Source: a virus
DNA length: 36,993 nucleotides
Virus record (IMG/VR): IMGVR_UViG_3300042923_001833
Coordinates: 1 to 36,993 of that record
Strand: one strand, 5' to 3'
Shown: piece by piece, positions 7,344-14,191 of the stretch
Numbering within the stretch: the stretch's first letter is position 1
Layout of the letters: every line of letters begins with the position of its first letter
The notes under the pieces: model-generated
The model's input: only the letters and a program-made list of their open reading frames with translations
Databases searched by the model: none
What the model was told of the DNA's origin: nothing
Position numbers and translations under genes: made by a program

Positions 7344-7763
7344 TTGATATCTTTTCAAATACCTGGACCGCCGCAAGGGAAGGCAAGAGCCAGAACATTT
7401 TTTAATTATAAATTAGGACATATGAGCAGTATTACACCAGAGAAAACGGTTCTGTATGAGAACCTAGTAAAAATGAGTTATCAGCTAGTATCACAATACA
7501 TATCGGTAAAGCCATTAAGGGTTTATATCAGAGCGTGTTTTGAGCCTCCAAGGAGTGCATCAAAAGCAAAAAGGCTAGATATGGTCACCGATAAGATTAG
7601 ACCTACTAAAAAGCCAGATATAGACAATATAGCAAAGGTTATATTAGATGCTTTAAATGGCATTGCTTACAAAGATGATACACAGGTTGTCACATTAGAG
7701 GTGCGGAAGTTTTATAAAGACACTCCATGTGTGATTGTAGATATTGAAGAGGTCGGTGATTAG
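7344..7763 (+). CDS. rusA: RusA-type Holliday junction resolvase
   Basis: The 139-residue endonuclease resolves four-way junctions made by phage recombination. The N-terminus IPGPPQGKARAR and the catalytic block KPDIDNIAKVILDALNG followed by YKDDTQV are the RusA signature, with the conserved aspartates. The TTG start at 7344 is chosen because AAAGGGG lies just upstream and the protein begins MISFQIPG as in the family. It ends directly before the replisome organizer ATG. Confidence 0.93.
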   Translation: MISFQIPGPPQGKARARTFFNYKLGHMSSITPEKTVLYENLVKMSYQLVSQYISVKPLRVYIRACFEPPRSASKAKRLDMVTDKIRPTKKPDIDNIAKVILDALNGIAYKDDTQVVTLEVRKFYKDTPCVIVDIEEVGD

Positions 7764-8561
7764 ATGGCAGATGTTAAATGGATAAAGTTTTATGTCAGCA
7801 TCCTCACAAGCCCAAAAATCAAACGCATAAGGAGAATGCCGGACGGAAACACGATTGCTCTTATATGGGCGTTCTTATTAGCACAGGCAGGCGAGAGTAA
7901 TAAGGAAGGTGCATTATATTTTACAGATGAAATTCCATATACACCGGAAGAGTTTGCAATGCAATATGATTTTGAAGTAGATACTGTAAGGCTTGCGGTT
8001 GCTACTTTTGAAAAATTTGGAATGATAGAAGTATTTGACGGAATTATCTACATAAAGAACTGGGAAGAGTATCAAAACACCGGCGGACTTGAAAAAATGA
8101 GAGAACAGAATCGCATCCGGCAGGCAAGATTTAAGCAAAAATTACTAAGTGTAAAGCAAAATAACGTTACAGTAACGTTACCAGTAACGCAAGGTAACGC
8201 AACAGATATAGATATAGATATAGATAAAGATAAAGATAAAGATATTAAAAGAAGTAATAGTCGTTTCACTCCACCAACACCAGAAGAAATCAAAGCATAC
8301 TGCAAAGAACGTAACAACCAAGTAGATGCAGAACGGTTTTATGATTTCTATTCTTCAAAAGGATGGATGGTAGGTAGGAATAAAATGAAAGACTGGAAAG
8401 CTTGTGTAAGGACATGGGAGAAAGTTAGCAAGACTAATCCACATGACAAGCCAGAGGATAAACCAAAATCAACAAATAAATTCAACCAATACCCACAGCG
8501 GACCTACACCGCACAGGATTACGCAGAGATCGAAAGAAAATTATTAAATAAGGGGTTGTGA
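7764..8561 (+). CDS. Phage replisome organizer / replication initiator
   Basis: In this 265-residue protein the N-terminal 120 residues match the phage replisome organizer domain (KWIKFYVSILTSPKIKRIRR, winged-helix fold). A low-complexity D/I/K linker follows (about residues 150-165), then a DnaD-like C-terminal region (about 170-235, with WKACVRTWEK). Such proteins bind the phage origin, often within their own gene, and recruit the host helicase. No DnaC-type loader, helicase, primase or polymerase gene appears in the window, so host replication proteins are likely used. See the repeats at 8162-8200. Confidence 0.88.
   Translation: MADVKWIKFYVSILTSPKIKRIRRMPDGNTIALIWAFLLAQAGESNKEGALYFTDEIPYTPEEFAMQYDFEVDTVRLAVATFEKFGMIEVFDGIIYIKNWEEYQNTGGLEKMREQNRIRQARFKQKLLSVKQNNVTVTLPVTQGNATDIDIDIDKDKDKDIKRSNSRFTPPTPEEIKAYCKERNNQVDAERFYDFYSSKGWMVGRNKMKDWKACVRTWEKVSKTNPHDKPEDKPKSTNKFNQYPQRTYTAQDYAEIERKLLNKGL
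8162..8230 (+). repeat. Iteron-like TAACG repeats plus AT-rich tract: candidate replication origin
   Basis: TAACG occurs at 8162, 8173, 8185 and 8195, spaced 11, 12 and 10 bp, i.e. about one helical turn each. The first two lie in overlapping palindromes (GTTACAGTAAC, TAACGTTA). A purine-rich, AT-rich hexamer tract (GATATA, then GATAAA units) follows directly. Repeats plus an AT-rich stretch inside the initiator gene are the layout of lambda-type origins. Confidence 0.5.
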
Positions 8562-8563
8562 CA

Positions 8564-8734
8564 ATGATATTAAAAATCAGATTAAATGATGACTTTGAAA
8601 AGGTGGCAGGGATCCTTGCGAAAAATGGATACGCTGTCAGAAGAGTAAAAGTCAAGGGAAATAAAAAGAGTGCAGAGCCTGGTATTGAGATTACCGGTTC
8701 TGGTGAACTAGAAGAAGTGGAGGACGAGGAATGA
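8564..8734 (+). CDS. Small hypothetical protein (56 residues)
   Basis: It starts MILKIRLNDDFEKVAGILAK. It is a small alpha/beta-type protein with a basic middle and an acidic tail. It follows the replisome organizer by 2 bp, and its stop overlaps the next ATG (ATGA at 8731). No family is recognised. The tight spacing supports real translation. Confidence 0.65.
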   Translation: MILKIRLNDDFEKVAGILAKNGYAVRRVKVKGNKKSAEPGIEITGSGELEEVEDEE

Positions 8735-9066
8735 GGCGTAATTATTATAATGTATACAAAGATGGAAAACTTATAAAAGCGAATGTGAACTGTTATGAGG
8801 TAAGCGATATCACAGGCATCAGTAAAGAAAAGATATCAAAAATAGCGTCTAGAGAGGCTATAGTAAACGGATTTCGTATAACACTAGGTGGAAAAAATGA
8901 ATTACGAGTAAGAAGGGTGCAAACGCCAGACAACAAAACATTAGTAGTTGTCGATTCAGAATTAATAATGCAATGGAATGAGGTAATGGCTGCAGCTGAG
9001 TTAATCCGCAAAGGCGGAAAGATAGTCTGTAAAAACGGCAAAAGATACGTGGAGGAATCGAAATGA
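8731..9066 (+). CDS. Hypothetical phage protein, possible DNA-binding
   Basis: In this 111-residue protein an ISKEKISKIASREAIVNGFRI segment (about residues 28-50) looks like a helix-turn-helix of the kind seen in phage accessory proteins. The rest is unremarkable. It overlaps both neighbours by 4 bp, so it belongs to the early operon. Function unknown. Confidence 0.7.
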   Translation: MRRNYYNVYKDGKLIKANVNCYEVSDITGISKEKISKIASREAIVNGFRITLGGKNELRVRRVQTPDNKTLVVVDSELIMQWNEVMAAAELIRKGGKIVCKNGKRYVEESK

Positions 9067-9449
9067 AATGTCCACACGTAACCCCAACAATATCACAGTG
9101 TCTAAATTGCAAGCTTAAAGATTGCGACAACAACAACCTTACAACCGACGATTTTAAAGCCGACAAGAAACTTGACAGATACATAAACGAGCCTGGATTT
9201 TTTCGAGAAAAAGAACGTAAAAGAGTAGCCGAATATGATAGCAACCACAGAATAGAAAAATGCGAGAATGCAAAAAGGTATTACTCGGAAAACAAAGACA
9301 GGGTTAAGAGGGTTAAAAAGGAATGGCAGCAATCTAACAAAGAATACATCAATGCCAAGCAAAGAGAATGGTATAGAAATCACAGAGAGCAAGAGTTAAA
9401 ACGAAATAAGGATTACAAAAGAAGATTAAAGGAAAGGCAGGCGGTGTAA
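9063..9449 (+). CDS. Cysteine-containing, strongly basic hypothetical protein
   Basis: The 128-residue protein starts MKCPHVTPTISQCLNCKLKDC, a zinc-binding-like cluster of four cysteines. A long basic helical region follows, with repeated YY/WY-x-x-N-K/R units (KRYYSENKDRVKRVKKEW, then REWYRNHREQELKRNKDYKRR). This pattern is common in phage proteins near methyltransferases and homing-type nucleases and suggests nucleic-acid binding. It shares 4 bp with the previous gene and one base with the methyltransferase start. Confidence 0.7.
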   Translation: MKCPHVTPTISQCLNCKLKDCDNNNLTTDDFKADKKLDRYINEPGFFREKERKRVAEYDSNHRIEKCENAKRYYSENKDRVKRVKKEWQQSNKEYINAKQREWYRNHREQELKRNKDYKRRLKERQAV

Positions 9450-10492
9450 TGTTTGACTATGAATGCAGTGGTAACATGACAATCTTTGATATGCTATATC
9501 CGACATTTGAGATTAACAATCCTATTCGCCTTATAGAGTTATTTGGCGGCGTGGGTAGCCAAGCCATGGCATTAAGGAATATCGGGGCTGATTTCGAGCA
9601 TTACAAGCTTGTAGAGTATGACAAGTACCCGGTTGCTTCATACAATGCCATACACGGAACAGACTTCAAGCCCACAGACATTCGAGAGGTACATGGCAAT
9701 GACTTAGGGATAGTCGATACAGACAAATACACATACATATTAACTTATTCCTTCCCTTGCCAAGATTTAAGTGTAGCCGGGAAGATGAAGGGAATGTCAA
9801 AGGGTAGCGGGACACGTTCGGGGTTGTTATGGGAAGTCGAAAGGTTGCTGACTGAAATGGATAATCTTCCGCAAGTTTTACTCATGGAGAATGTACCGCA
9901 AGTAATATCAGATGCAAACATAGCAGATTTCCGATTATGGCAAGACTTTCTAGAAAGCAAAGGTTATACGAATTATGTTGAGGTACTGAATGCCAAGGAT
10001 TACGGAGTGGCACAGAACCGGGAACGTTGCTTCATGGTATCTCTATTAGGACAATGGAATTATAAGTTTCCTCAACAGATACCACTTACTAAGACTATGG
10101 CTGAATATTTAGAGGATGAGGTTGATGAGAAATATTATATCAACACTGATAAGGCACAGAAGCTTATTGACGAACTTATAACATCGGGTAAAATCTCACA
10201 GACAGACAGACAGACAGACAGACAAGCCGAACCTGTGTTGATGGAACAATTAATAACCCTGGACCAAGAGAAGTTGCAAACTGTATCAAAGCAAGATATG
10301 ATGCCGGAATTTCAAACTTGCGTTCAGAGGGAAACATGGTTGTTGAGTGTCAATGAGTTGGGATTTATAGAAAAAGGCACAGGAAAACACCAAAGTAATA
10401 CTGTGTATAGCACAGATGGAATTTCACCTTGCCTTAATGCTGTAAATTACAAAGAATCTATAAAGGTGGTGTGTAATGAAAATAGTATGTGA
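9449..10492 (+). CDS. C5-cytosine DNA methyltransferase, N-terminal part (motifs I-VIII)
   Basis: In these 347 residues, motif I is LIELFGGVGSQ (SAM binding), motif IV is SFPCQDLS with the catalytic cysteine, motif VI is MENVPQ and motif VIII is QNRERC. The frame then passes through a CAGA repeat (QTDRQTDR), reaches GTGKHQSNTVYSTDGISPCL, typical of the segment before the target-recognition region, and stops at 10492. Motifs IX-X are missing here and are encoded in other frames downstream (10476-11218). By itself it cannot be a complete enzyme unless the parts associate. It probably modifies phage DNA to avoid host restriction. No restriction endonuclease partner is visible. Confidence 0.9.
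   Translation: MFDYECSGNMTIFDMLYPTFEINNPIRLIELFGGVGSQAMALRNIGADFEHYKLVEYDKYPVASYNAIHGTDFKPTDIREVHGNDLGIVDTDKYTYILTYSFPCQDLSVAGKMKGMSKGSGTRSGLLWEVERLLTEMDNLPQVLLMENVPQVISDANIADFRLWQDFLESKGYTNYVEVLNAKDYGVAQNRERCFMVSLLGQWNYKFPQQIPLTKTMAEYLEDEVDEKYYINTDKAQKLIDELITSGKISQTDRQTDRQAEPVLMEQLITLDQEKLQTVSKQDMMPEFQTCVQRETWLLSVNELGFIEKGTGKHQSNTVYSTDGISPCLNAVNYKESIKVVCNENSM
10198..10224 (+). repeat. Tetranucleotide (CAGA) tract in the methyltransferase gene
   Basis: The tract is 27 bp, about 6.75 tandem copies of CAGA, encoding QTDRQTDR. Gain or loss of one unit shifts the frame and truncates the methyltransferase. Tetranucleotide tracts in modification genes are the classic cause of phase variation in several bacteria. 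Confidence 0.85.
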
Positions 10493-10580
10493 AGAACGAT
10501 GCGATGAAGGACTTAGATTTTTTAAGGATGGCTGCATAGGCACAATCCGAACCATAGATGGGGGGGTGATAAAAGAGTGA
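10476..10580 (+). CDS. Methyltransferase middle segment (34 codons, own frame)
   Basis: It starts MKIVCEERCDEGLRFFKDGC and continues to TIRTIDGG, a sequence normally inside phage C5 methyltransferases, between the QSNTVYST segment and KRVIE. It has its own ribosome site (AAAGGTGGTG) and overlaps the first part by 17 bp. Its frame is lost after a G7 run (10560-10566). One more G (or two fewer) would join it to the downstream part (GGGDKRVIEINV). It is either the start of a second subunit that is currently out of phase or a decayed segment. Confidence 0.65.
   Translation: MKIVCEERCDEGLRFFKDGCIGTIRTIDGGVIKE
10560..10566 (+). repeat. G7 homopolymer at the frame break of the methyltransferase
   Basis: Seven G residues separate the 10476 frame from the 10577 frame. 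With eight (or five) Gs, the DGG..GDKRVIEI reading would be continuous. Poly-G tracts are common slippage sites. Confidence 0.8.
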
Positions 10581-11218
10581 TTGAGATTAATGTGATAGGT
10601 AATATATTTCAAGATAACGGACACGATTCACAAGCCGGTAGAGTATACGACATAAACGGATTAATCGCAAGTATAGGAGCGAATCACGGAATGCACGAAA
10701 AAATGATATTAGAACCAATCATTGTAGCATCAAGAGAAAGAAACAAAGAAAACCCATCCGATAGAACACCTGGGGCAGATGTAGAGCAGAGATTAGAACC
10801 GAACACACAAATGATATGCAATACATTAACAAGTGTGCAAAAAGATAATCTACTACTTGAACCAACCGTTAAAATCAAACAAGCCACCAAAGACGGTTAT
10901 ATAGAGTGTAAATTAGGCGGTGTAGCAGATTTATCCTATCCAGAAAGCAAGACACGCAGAGGACGGGTTCAGGACAACGGAGATACATGCCCCACATTGA
11001 CAGCAACGGAAACAGGGGTATGCAGAATTGAAACACCTTACCGCATTAGAAAACTCACTTCGCTTGAATGCTGGAGACTTATGGGATTTACAGATGAAGA
11101 CTTTCACAAGGCAGAAAAGGTAAATAGCAACACGCAGCTTTATAAACAAGCCGGAAATAGTATCTGTACACCAGTACTCGAGGGAATATTTCGGCAGATG
11201 ATACCCCATCACAGTTAA
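10577..11218 (+). CDS. C5-cytosine DNA methyltransferase, C-terminal part (target recognition, motifs IX-X)
   Basis: The open frame encodes up to 213 residues from a GTG. It carries a variable stretch (the probable target-recognition region) with DNGHDSQAGRVYD and RRGRVQDNGDTCPTLTATE, then motif IX (RIRKLTSLECWRLMGF) and motif X (QAGNSICTPVLEGIF). All of this is standard C-terminal C5-methyltransferase sequence. The GTG at 10577 lies in the stop of the previous frame, has no convincing ribosome site, and the frame is open upstream only to 10526. It probably depends on slippage at the G7 tract or on coupling for expression. Known two-subunit C5 methyltransferases make functional complementation conceivable. 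Confidence 0.85.
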   Translation: MIEINVIGNIFQDNGHDSQAGRVYDINGLIASIGANHGMHEKMILEPIIVASRERNKENPSDRTPGADVEQRLEPNTQMICNTLTSVQKDNLLLEPTVKIKQATKDGYIECKLGGVADLSYPESKTRRGRVQDNGDTCPTLTATETGVCRIETPYRIRKLTSLECWRLMGFTDEDFHKAEKVNSNTQLYKQAGNSICTPVLEGIFRQMIPHHS

Positions 11219-11234
11219 GGCAGGAGGGATTAAA

Positions 11235-11981
11235 ACGTTAGATTATGGATTTTACAATATTGATTGTCTCGAAGGGATGAAAGAGTTTCCTGACAAATAT
11301 TTTGAACTTGCGATTGTTGACCCTCCATATTTCTCTGGACCAGAGAAAAGAGAATTTTACGGACGTAAAATAAGCCCAATCGGAGTACAACGACACTATA
11401 AACCTTCTACAAATTGGGAAGTGCCTAATAAAGAATATTTCGACGAACTAGCCAGAGTATCAAAAAATCAAATCATTTGGGGCTGTAATTATTATCAATA
11501 TGTATTCCACGGAACCGGAAGGATAATTTGGGATAAATGCAATGGCGAGAGTTCGTTCTCGGATGCAGAAATAGCCTACTGCAGTATGCATGACAGCGTA
11601 AGAATGTTCCGTTTCATGTGGAATGGGATGCTTCAGGGAAAATCAATCAGTGAAGGTTATTTAATGCAAGGGGATAAATCCAAGAATGAAAAGCGCATTC
11701 ATCCTACTCAAAAACCAGTAGCACTTTATGAATGGCTACTCACAAAATACGCTATCATAGGTGATAAAATCCTTGATACTCACGTAGGTTCAGCATCCTC
11801 ATTAATAGCCTGTCACAACCTCGGATTCGACTATGTGGGCTTCGAAATAGATAAGACCTATTATGATATGGCTTCAAAGAGATTAGAGGCTGTAAAGGCA
11901 CAGAGAAGCTTATTTGATTTAGGAATTGAGAGGGTAGAACAAACAGAACTAAGCGAATTTATATCACCAATCAGAGATTAA
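11235..11981 (+). CDS. DNA methyltransferase, DPPY type (beta-class layout), non-standard start
   Basis: The 248-codon frame has motif IV first (AIVDPPYFSG) and the SAM-binding region late (DTHVGSASSLIACHNLGF, then DYVGFEID). This is the beta-class N6-adenine/N4-cytosine order, and DPPY favours adenine. Homologs usually begin just before FYNIDCLEGMKEFP. Here that stretch (11247-11282) is in frame, but no ATG, GTG or TTG lies between the upstream stop (11199) and the ATG at 11277. The ribosome site AGGAGGG (11222-11228) points to ACG at 11235. Starting at 11277 would lose about 14 conserved residues and has no spaced ribosome site. With the C5 enzyme, the phage could modify two target types. 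Confidence 0.85.
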   Translation, partial: TLDYGFYNIDCLEGMKEFPDKYFELAIVDPPYFSGPEKREFYGRKISPIGVQRHYKPSTNWEVPNKEYFDELARVSKNQIIWGCNYYQYVFHGTGRIIWDKCNGESSFSDAEIAYCSMHDSVRMFRFMWNGMLQGKSISEGYLMQGDKSKNEKRIHPTQKPVALYEWLLTKYAIIGDKILDTHVGSASSLIACHNLGFDYVGFEIDKTYYDMASKRLEAVKAQRSLFDLGIERVEQTELSEFISPIRD

Positions 11982-11994
11982 GGAGGGATGATTT

Positions 11995-12180
11995 ATGAGT
12001 AACCTAACAATCGGAGATAAAGTCTCCATGAACAATAAATATTATGTATCAGAGAAAAACAAAGGTGTTGTATTTATCGTCAGAAGCGAACCATTTGACC
12101 TATGTGGTACTGAATGTGTGATGCTTGAGAATTATCGGGGTGGTTATGCTGCCGACGGATTAATGAAAGTTGAGGGATAG
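11995..12180 (+). CDS. Hypothetical phage protein, beta-rich
   Basis: In this 61-residue protein, TIGDKVSMNNKYYVSEKNKG and a glycine-rich end suggest a small beta-barrel of the kind found in early accessory genes of clostridial phages. An AGGAGGG site precedes it by 7 bp. No function can be assigned. Confidence 0.75.
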   Translation: MSNLTIGDKVSMNNKYYVSEKNKGVVFIVRSEPFDLCGTECVMLENYRGGYAADGLMKVEG

Positions 12181-12182
12181 GC

Positions 12183-12482
12183 ATGAGTGATTTAATCAGC
12201 AGAAAAAATCTATTGAATGATATTGAAGAATACTTTGCCGTCAATGGAGCCGGATACCTAGGTAATATGATATTAACAGGAATGAAAATTATAATTGAGC
12301 GACAACCAACCGCCTATAATGTGGATAAGGTTGTGGAGCAGTTGGAAGAACGTAAAGCTGATAATATCAGAATATCAAAACTACAAGGCAATCCTAGCGG
12401 TAAAAAGATAGCTTGCGCATGCAGAGCAGATGAAGATGATTTTGCAATTCGGTTAGTGAAGGGAGCTGTTAAGGATGAATAA
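12183..12482 (+). CDS. Conserved phage accessory protein
   Basis: The 99-residue protein contains DLISRKNLL and IIIERQPTAYNVDKVVEQLE, a signature of a very common clostridial phage protein family with no known function. The tail is charged and has a cysteine pair (IACACRAD). Its start is 2 bp after the previous stop, and its end overlaps the DUF551 gene by 8 bp. Confidence 0.8.
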   Translation: MSDLISRKNLLNDIEEYFAVNGAGYLGNMILTGMKIIIERQPTAYNVDKVVEQLEERKADNIRISKLQGNPSGKKIACACRADEDDFAIRLVKGAVKDE

Positions 12483-12837
12483 GCAAGAGATTAAGAAAGC
12501 GATAAACGTTATTCAGAACATGGACCTATCTACATTTTGTGATAAAGAAGAAGCTGGCAAAGTAGTTGATGTGTTAACCGAACATTTGCAACAGCAATTA
12601 ACTAATGGATGGATACCATGCAAGGAACGGCTTCCAGAGGTAGAAAGAGTATATCTGATTTCTATTAAAAATGGAGCCCACAATATAATAGGTTTTGGAA
12701 TATATGACACAGAGAAAAAGTCATGGTTTGCTGATTGGCTGAAAAATACGAATTGGAAAACGCAAAAAGTAATCGTAACGGCATGGCAGGACACGCCAGA
12801 ACCATATAAGGAGGTATCCAATGACAGGAGCAATTGA
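12475..12837 (+). CDS. DUF551 domain protein
   Basis: The 120-residue protein has a helical N-terminus followed by a DUF551 domain (about residues 41-115): GWIPCKERLPEVERVYLISI, and at the end VTAWQDTPEPYK. The family is widespread in phages, has no known activity, and often occurs beside the 12183-type protein as here. The next gene's start at 12821 lies inside it. Confidence 0.85.
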   Translation: MNKQEIKKAINVIQNMDLSTFCDKEEAGKVVDVLTEHLQQQLTNGWIPCKERLPEVERVYLISIKNGAHNIIGFGIYDTEKKSWFADWLKNTNWKTQKVIVTAWQDTPEPYKEVSNDRSN

Positions 12838-13003
12838 GTTTTTACGCAAGGTAAAGGCAATATGTAATGACAAGAAATGCCTCAAATGTCCAATGCGAGA
12901 TATTTGCAGTGAAGGAATACCAAATATTAATGAAGCCGACCTTGTACGTAAGGTAATGGATTATAGATTGGAGGCTAAGGATGAACACCAAAACACTAAA
13001 TAG
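12821..13003 (+). CDS. Small cysteine-rich protein
   Basis: In this 60-residue protein, CNDKKCLKCPMRDIC looks like a metal-binding knot, followed by a helical tail. Related short proteins occur in clostridial phages, with no function known. It overlaps DUF551 by 17 bp and the next gene by 23 bp. A GGAGG site precedes its ATG. Confidence 0.7.
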   Translation: MTGAIEFLRKVKAICNDKKCLKCPMRDICSEGIPNINEADLVRKVMDYRLEAKDEHQNTK

Positions 13004-13262
13004 AGCCAATGAGATAAAAAGAGAAATTGAAACATATGAGGCAGAAATATCTCAACTTGAGTATCGCAAAGGATGTCGCTATACCGGAATAAGAAAATTA
13101 CTATCTAACCCGAAAAAGCAAACCTATAAGCATCTTTGGAGCCTTGAAGAAGTTGACAGTATTCGCAGTACGGTTTTAATAAGACATGATGAATTAGATT
13201 TAATGATTGGACATAGGAAACTTAAGGTTATGGATTTGAAAAAGGAACTAGAAAGCCTATAA
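12981..13262 (+). CDS. Coiled-coil hypothetical protein
   Basis: The 93-residue protein has helical segments at both ends (EIKREIETYEAEISQLEYRK and KLKVMDLKKELESL) that could form an antiparallel coiled coil. No family is recognised. TTGGAGG precedes the ATG. Confidence 0.65.
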   Translation: MNTKTLNRANEIKREIETYEAEISQLEYRKGCRYTGIRKLLSNPKKQTYKHLWSLEEVDSIRSTVLIRHDELDLMIGHRKLKVMDLKKELESL

Positions 13263-13275
13263 GGGAGGATACAAA

Positions 13276-13713
13276 GTGAAAGAGATATTTGAGAAGATAG
13301 ATGCAGAGATAGCAATGTATCGGCATCGCATTGAAAACCGCACAGGTCCATGTTATCACGATGAAAGCGAAAGATTAATGAGATATGAAGGGAGACTGCA
13401 TGAAGCTGAACGAATAAAAGAAATTATCTTATCTGAGCAGAAAGAACCGTGTTATAGCGAACATGATTGCGAAATGAAAGAGAACGGCAAGTGTTATCTT
13501 GACGGTCCATGTCCACATTTACGCAAACCACTCACCATCGGAGATAAAATCCGTGAGAGTAATGAGAGTTTAGCAGAAATGGTCTGGAAAAGAGAAGATG
13601 AAAGCATTTGCGTATATTGCATTCACAGAGGTAATAGTCGATGCGGAATGAACTGCAGACAAGGATTGATAGATTATCTCAACCAACCATACACTAATCA
13701 ACCCACCACCTAA
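13276..13713 (+). CDS. Hypothetical protein with cysteine clusters
   Basis: The 145-residue protein has a helical N-terminal half. Two cysteine-rich patches follow, CYSEHDCEMKENGKCYLDGPC and CVYCIHRGNSRCGMNC, consistent with zinc binding. The GTG start at 13276 follows AGGGAGG. The last 20 bp overlap, tail to tail, the minus-strand gene at 13694-13891. Function unknown. Confidence 0.7.
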   Translation: MKEIFEKIDAEIAMYRHRIENRTGPCYHDESERLMRYEGRLHEAERIKEIILSEQKEPCYSEHDCEMKENGKCYLDGPCPHLRKPLTIGDKIRESNESLAEMVWKREDESICVYCIHRGNSRCGMNCRQGLIDYLNQPYTNQPTT

Positions 13714-13891
13714 CCCCATTAAACTGCAACGATACAAATTCACCATCAATAACACAGTGATAAACAGTTAACCCACGGAGTTTCGTGACGGTATTAATCT
13801 TATCAATTTTATATTTTTTACCGTCACGGAGTATCCAAAGGGGTTTTACATCACCGATGGTATTATGGACAGCTATTACATCAATTTGCAT
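13694..13891 (-). CDS. Minus-strand beta-rich hypothetical protein (moron-like)
   Basis: The 65-residue protein starts MQIDVIAVHN and contains KPLWILRDGKKYKIDKI and a WWVD end. It resembles a small Firmicute family (DGKKYKID followed by YHCVIDGE) that also occurs on chromosomes. It is the only minus-strand gene between 2838 and 35254. It has its own consensus promoter (13911-13939) and an AGAGGTGA ribosome site 6 bp before the ATG at 13891. This layout fits a lysogen-expressed accessory gene. Function unknown. Confidence 0.75.
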   Translation of the reverse strand: MQIDVIAVHNTIGDVKPLWILRDGKKYKIDKINTVTKLRGLTVYHCVIDGEFVSLQFNGVRWWVD

Positions 13892-13910
13892 GGGATTCAC
13901 CTCTATGGGG

Positions 13911-13939
13911 ATTATATAGGATTTTTGAGAAATTGTAAA
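13911..13939 (-). promoter_or_regulatory. Promoter of the minus-strand gene
   Basis: On the minus strand, TTTACA (13939-13934) and TATAAT (13916-13911) are 17 bp apart, about 20 bp before the ATG at 13891. Confidence 0.7.
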
Positions 13940-13959
13940 TTAAGATTGGAGGAATTTGA

Positions 13960-14148
13960 TTGACACAAGAACAAGAATTTGAACTGTATGAGAACGGAAT
14001 CGTAGCAACTAATAATTATCTTAAAATGCATCATATACCAAAGAAAAAGCATGGATTAAATTACCGTAAGCATCATAGAAACGTGCATTGTTACTGTAAA
14101 CGTAGGGCGAAAAGGCATTGCAGAAAATGTGAATTGCCGTTTTGCTAA
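13960..14148 (+). CDS. Small basic Cys/His-rich protein
   Basis: The 62-residue protein has a TTG start preceded by TTGGAGG at 8 bp. The C-terminal half is rich in H, R, K and C (CYCKRRAKRHCRKCELPFC), suggesting zinc or nucleic-acid binding. No family is recognised. Confidence 0.6.
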   Translation: MTQEQEFELYENGIVATNNYLKMHHIPKKKHGLNYRKHHRNVHCYCKRRAKRHCRKCELPFC

Positions 14149-14191
14149 CCAATCCATCCGGTAAGTCCGGTATAGTTGATAAGGAGGAAAA

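Noticed and set aside
8206-8245. Hexamer tract (GATATA/GATAAA) in the replisome organizer as a second phase-variable repeat
   Set aside because: The unit is six bases, so changes keep the frame. It encodes a D/I/K linker, and any role is more likely in linker length or origin melting than ON/OFF switching.
10198-10224. CRISPR-like repeats
   Set aside because: It is a simple tetranucleotide tract without spacers. No array or cas gene is seen anywhere.
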